DNA from: a virus
Reading direction: 5' to 3' (one strand)
Length of the DNA: 21,245 bases
IMG/VR virus record: IMGVR_UViG_3300009788_002525
Location: 1-21,245 of that record
Part shown: in pieces, positions 19,974 to 21,245 of the stretch
Layout: every line of letters begins with the position of its first letter
Position numbering within the stretch: the first letter of the stretch is position 1
Translations under genes and position numbers: made by a program
Notes under the pieces: generated by a model
Told to the model about the DNA's origin: nothing
Databases searched by the model: none
The model's input: the letters and a program-made list of their open reading frames with translations, nothing else

Positions 19974-20453
19974 ATGACAAAAAATGACGGCTGGACAGGA
20001 CTCAGAATAAGAGTTGGGTTACATACTCAAATTACTGACATGTTAGAGAACCCAACAGTATCTCAAATTGGGATTAAAAACACCACACAATTAGTCGATA
20101 TGATTCTTCGTAAAGGAATGGAGTATTTACAAAAAGAGATCCTAGATAATGCAAGAAGAAAAGAACTAGATAGCATATTAGAAGAAAAGAATATCCTCAC
20201 ACAAAATATTCATAAAATGGCACAGGAAATATCTGGGTTATCTGCAATAAAACTCAATGATGCTGTTACAATTGAAAAGTTGGAAAGTATGTTGGAAATT
20301 CGCAAAAAACTAGATATTTATGAAAACCAACAACTACAAAAAAGGAATGAAGAAATGGATAATAAGATAAAGCAAATGTATGCTAGACTAAGAGATCTTT
20401 CTCTGGAATTATACTACGAAAAAAACCCTAAAGAGGTAAAAAGTTCTTCCTGA
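19974..20453 (+). CDS. RHH-like protein with long coiled coil
   Basis: A 159-residue protein and the only plus-strand gene here. Residues 8-55 (LRIRVGLHTQITDMLEN and TTQLVDMILRKGMEYLQK) suggest a ribbon-helix-helix or similar DNA-binding unit. Residues about 60-150 form a long charged coiled coil (ELDSILEEKNILTQNIHKMAQEI, IEKLESMLEIRKKLDIYENQQLQKRNEEMDNK). It is divergent from the early operon, sharing a 116 bp regulatory region, and convergent with the integrase, overlapping its end by 26 bp. This position between regulator and integrase suggests control of lysogeny or excision; this is inference. Confidence 0.65.
   Translation: MTKNDGWTGLRIRVGLHTQITDMLENPTVSQIGIKNTTQLVDMILRKGMEYLQKEILDNARRKELDSILEEKNILTQNIHKMAQEISGLSAIKLNDAVTIEKLESMLEIRKKLDIYENQQLQKRNEEMDNKIKQMYARLRDLSLELYYEKNPKEVKSSS
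20419..20425 (-). terminator. T-tract after the integrase
   Basis: Seven T residues on the minus strand start three bases past the integrase stop, inside the end of the convergent gene. Confidence 0.35.
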
Positions 20454-21245
20454 TTGCTAAAATTTTATCCATTTTTTCTTGTTTTATTTTCATCTCATCT
20501 AACTGTTTTTGCAGATCAGTGCTAACCTCTTTTTCAGCTTGCAAGTCAGAGATCTCCTGGTCCTTCTGTTGGATTACTGCATCTTTTCTTTCTGTATCAT
20601 CTATTGTAAGAAATGAAATTGCCTTTTGATATTCAGGGAATCGCTCAAAATCTAGTTCTTCATATCTCTCATAATGTTTCTGCAAACCCCTATAGTGACC
20701 CATCATGTCCTCTCGATCTTCTTCAAATACTTTTGCCCTTCTGCACATTGTATTGAAAAATTTACGAAATCCATTATCAGCTTGAACATTATTTCCTTTT
20801 AATCCTGATCTTTCCAATAATTTTCTAACTCTACCACCTACCCCTTTACTACTAAGTCGGGTCATGGCATGTATCTTTGCTGACACAATCAGAGGATCAG
20901 AGTTCTCAGGATATTTTCCAAATCTATTTTTCCATTCTTCACGATAAAGCAGTAATATTTTCTGAGCTTCTGGTGTTCCGTGTGTCCAATATTCCTCAGC
21001 ATCTCCAGCATAAACTCTTATTCCAATTCCTTTTAGTTTCTTGTCTTCTGTATAGAAAAATATTATATCATTCCATGTGAGATAGTCCCAAGCCCCAAGT
21101 CTAAATCCTGCAGATGAAAATAATAAAATAATTATTTTATCTAAAATATCACAGGCACTTAACATCAATGTCTGCAATTCCTCTCTGGTGTATGCTCGGT
21201 CTTTAGAGATTTCAGGCTTTTCGAGTATCTTGTTTGTGACGGTCC
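20428..21245 (-). CDS. Tyrosine recombinase (integrase), 5' end outside the window
   Basis: The frame is open to the right edge, so the gene is partial; the internal TTG at 21177 is not its start. Upstream codons read KDRAYTREELQTLM, the usual opening of the catalytic domain. Catalytic positions visible are Arg in SSAGFRLGAWDYL, the region YAGDAEEYWTHGTPEA around the beta2-3 turn, Arg in DNGFRKFFNTMC (box HxxR, with Asn where His is usual), GHYRG, and the Tyr in KHYERY. After it comes a charged coiled-coil tail of about 70 residues, which I associate with integrases of thaumarchaeal elements. It would insert the viral genome in the host chromosome. No attachment site was seen. Confidence 0.9.
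   Translation of the reverse strand, partial: TVTNKILEKPEISKDRAYTREELQTLMLSACDILDKIIILLFSSAGFRLGAWDYLTWNDIIFFYTEDKKLKGIGIRVYAGDAEEYWTHGTPEAQKILLLYREEWKNRFGKYPENSDPLIVSAKIHAMTRLSSKGVGGRVRKLLERSGLKGNNVQADNGFRKFFNTMCRRAKVFEEDREDMMGHYRGLQKHYERYEELDFERFPEYQKAISFLTIDDTERKDAVIQQKDQEISDLQAEKEVSTDLQKQLDEMKIKQEKMDKILAIRKNFLPL
20472..20490 (+). terminator. T-rich tract after the plus-strand gene
   Basis: TTTTTTCTTGTTTTATTTT begins 19 bases after the plus-strand stop, inside the integrase gene, a pattern usual for archaeal termination. Confidence 0.4.

Noticed and set aside
21175-21177. TTG at 21177 as the integrase start
   Set aside because: The frame stays open to the window edge and encodes the conserved KDRAYTREEL stretch, so the gene is cut by the window.

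Overview
This AT-rich window looks like part of an archaeal head-tailed (Caudoviricetes-type) virus or provirus. A thaumarchaeal (Nitrososphaerota, Nitrosopumilus-like) host is the best guess. The sequence shows a complete HK97-type head-packaging set: terminase large subunit, portal, a coiled-coil scaffold candidate, a decoration-like protein and the major capsid protein. It also carries a tyrosine recombinase. The archaeal assignment rests on TATA-type boxes 20-30 bp upstream of start codons with almost no leader, simple T-tracts behind genes, a recombinase of the style common in thaumarchaea, and many tiny zinc-ribbon proteins, including one of a CKGIC...CPCCG type that I associate with thaumarchaea. 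The host is inferred, not shown.

Layout, read mostly on the minus strand from the right end. (1) 20428-21245: 5'-truncated integrase, convergent with the only plus-strand gene, a ribbon-helix-helix/coiled-coil protein at 19974. (2) 19857 down to 18479: an early operon opened by a small ribbon-helix-helix regulator whose TATA box is bracketed by a perfect inverted repeat. It continues through a chain of micro-proteins, mostly zinc-binding, that overlap by 1-4 nt. (3) 17998 to 15011: another zinc micro-protein, a ParB-like protein, two more zinc proteins and an AAA+ ATPase (putative replicative helicase). Eight copies of TGTCGA/TCGACA and duplicated 10-11 bp blocks cover the end of the helicase gene and the gap behind it (14911-15174); this is the best candidate for an origin or partition site. 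(4) 14868 to 13592: a PD-(D/E)XK nuclease and an unknown protein. (5) 13541 to 10489: the packaging operon, with a putative small terminase, tiny coupled genes and TerL. (6) 10423 to 4257: a zinc micro-protein, portal, two tiny coupled ORFs, an unknown head-region protein, a scaffold candidate, a decoration protein, the major capsid protein and a zinc protein. (7) 4202 to 3: a small virion-like protein, an 18-residue cationic ORF, a protein with two DUF2341/LamG-like modules, and a fibre-like protein.

Two points stand out beyond gene naming. First, four structural transcription units share one promoter element, AAAATGCATATA, 24-26 bp before the start codon. The early and replication units have different TATA boxes, which suggests a dedicated late-promoter class; the element also moves the portal start to a GTG at 10236. 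Second, the gaps between larger genes are filled with at least a dozen real-looking ORFs of 18-56 codons that ordinary gene calling would miss. No tail tube, sheath, tape-measure or lysis gene is seen; these may lie beyond the left edge.
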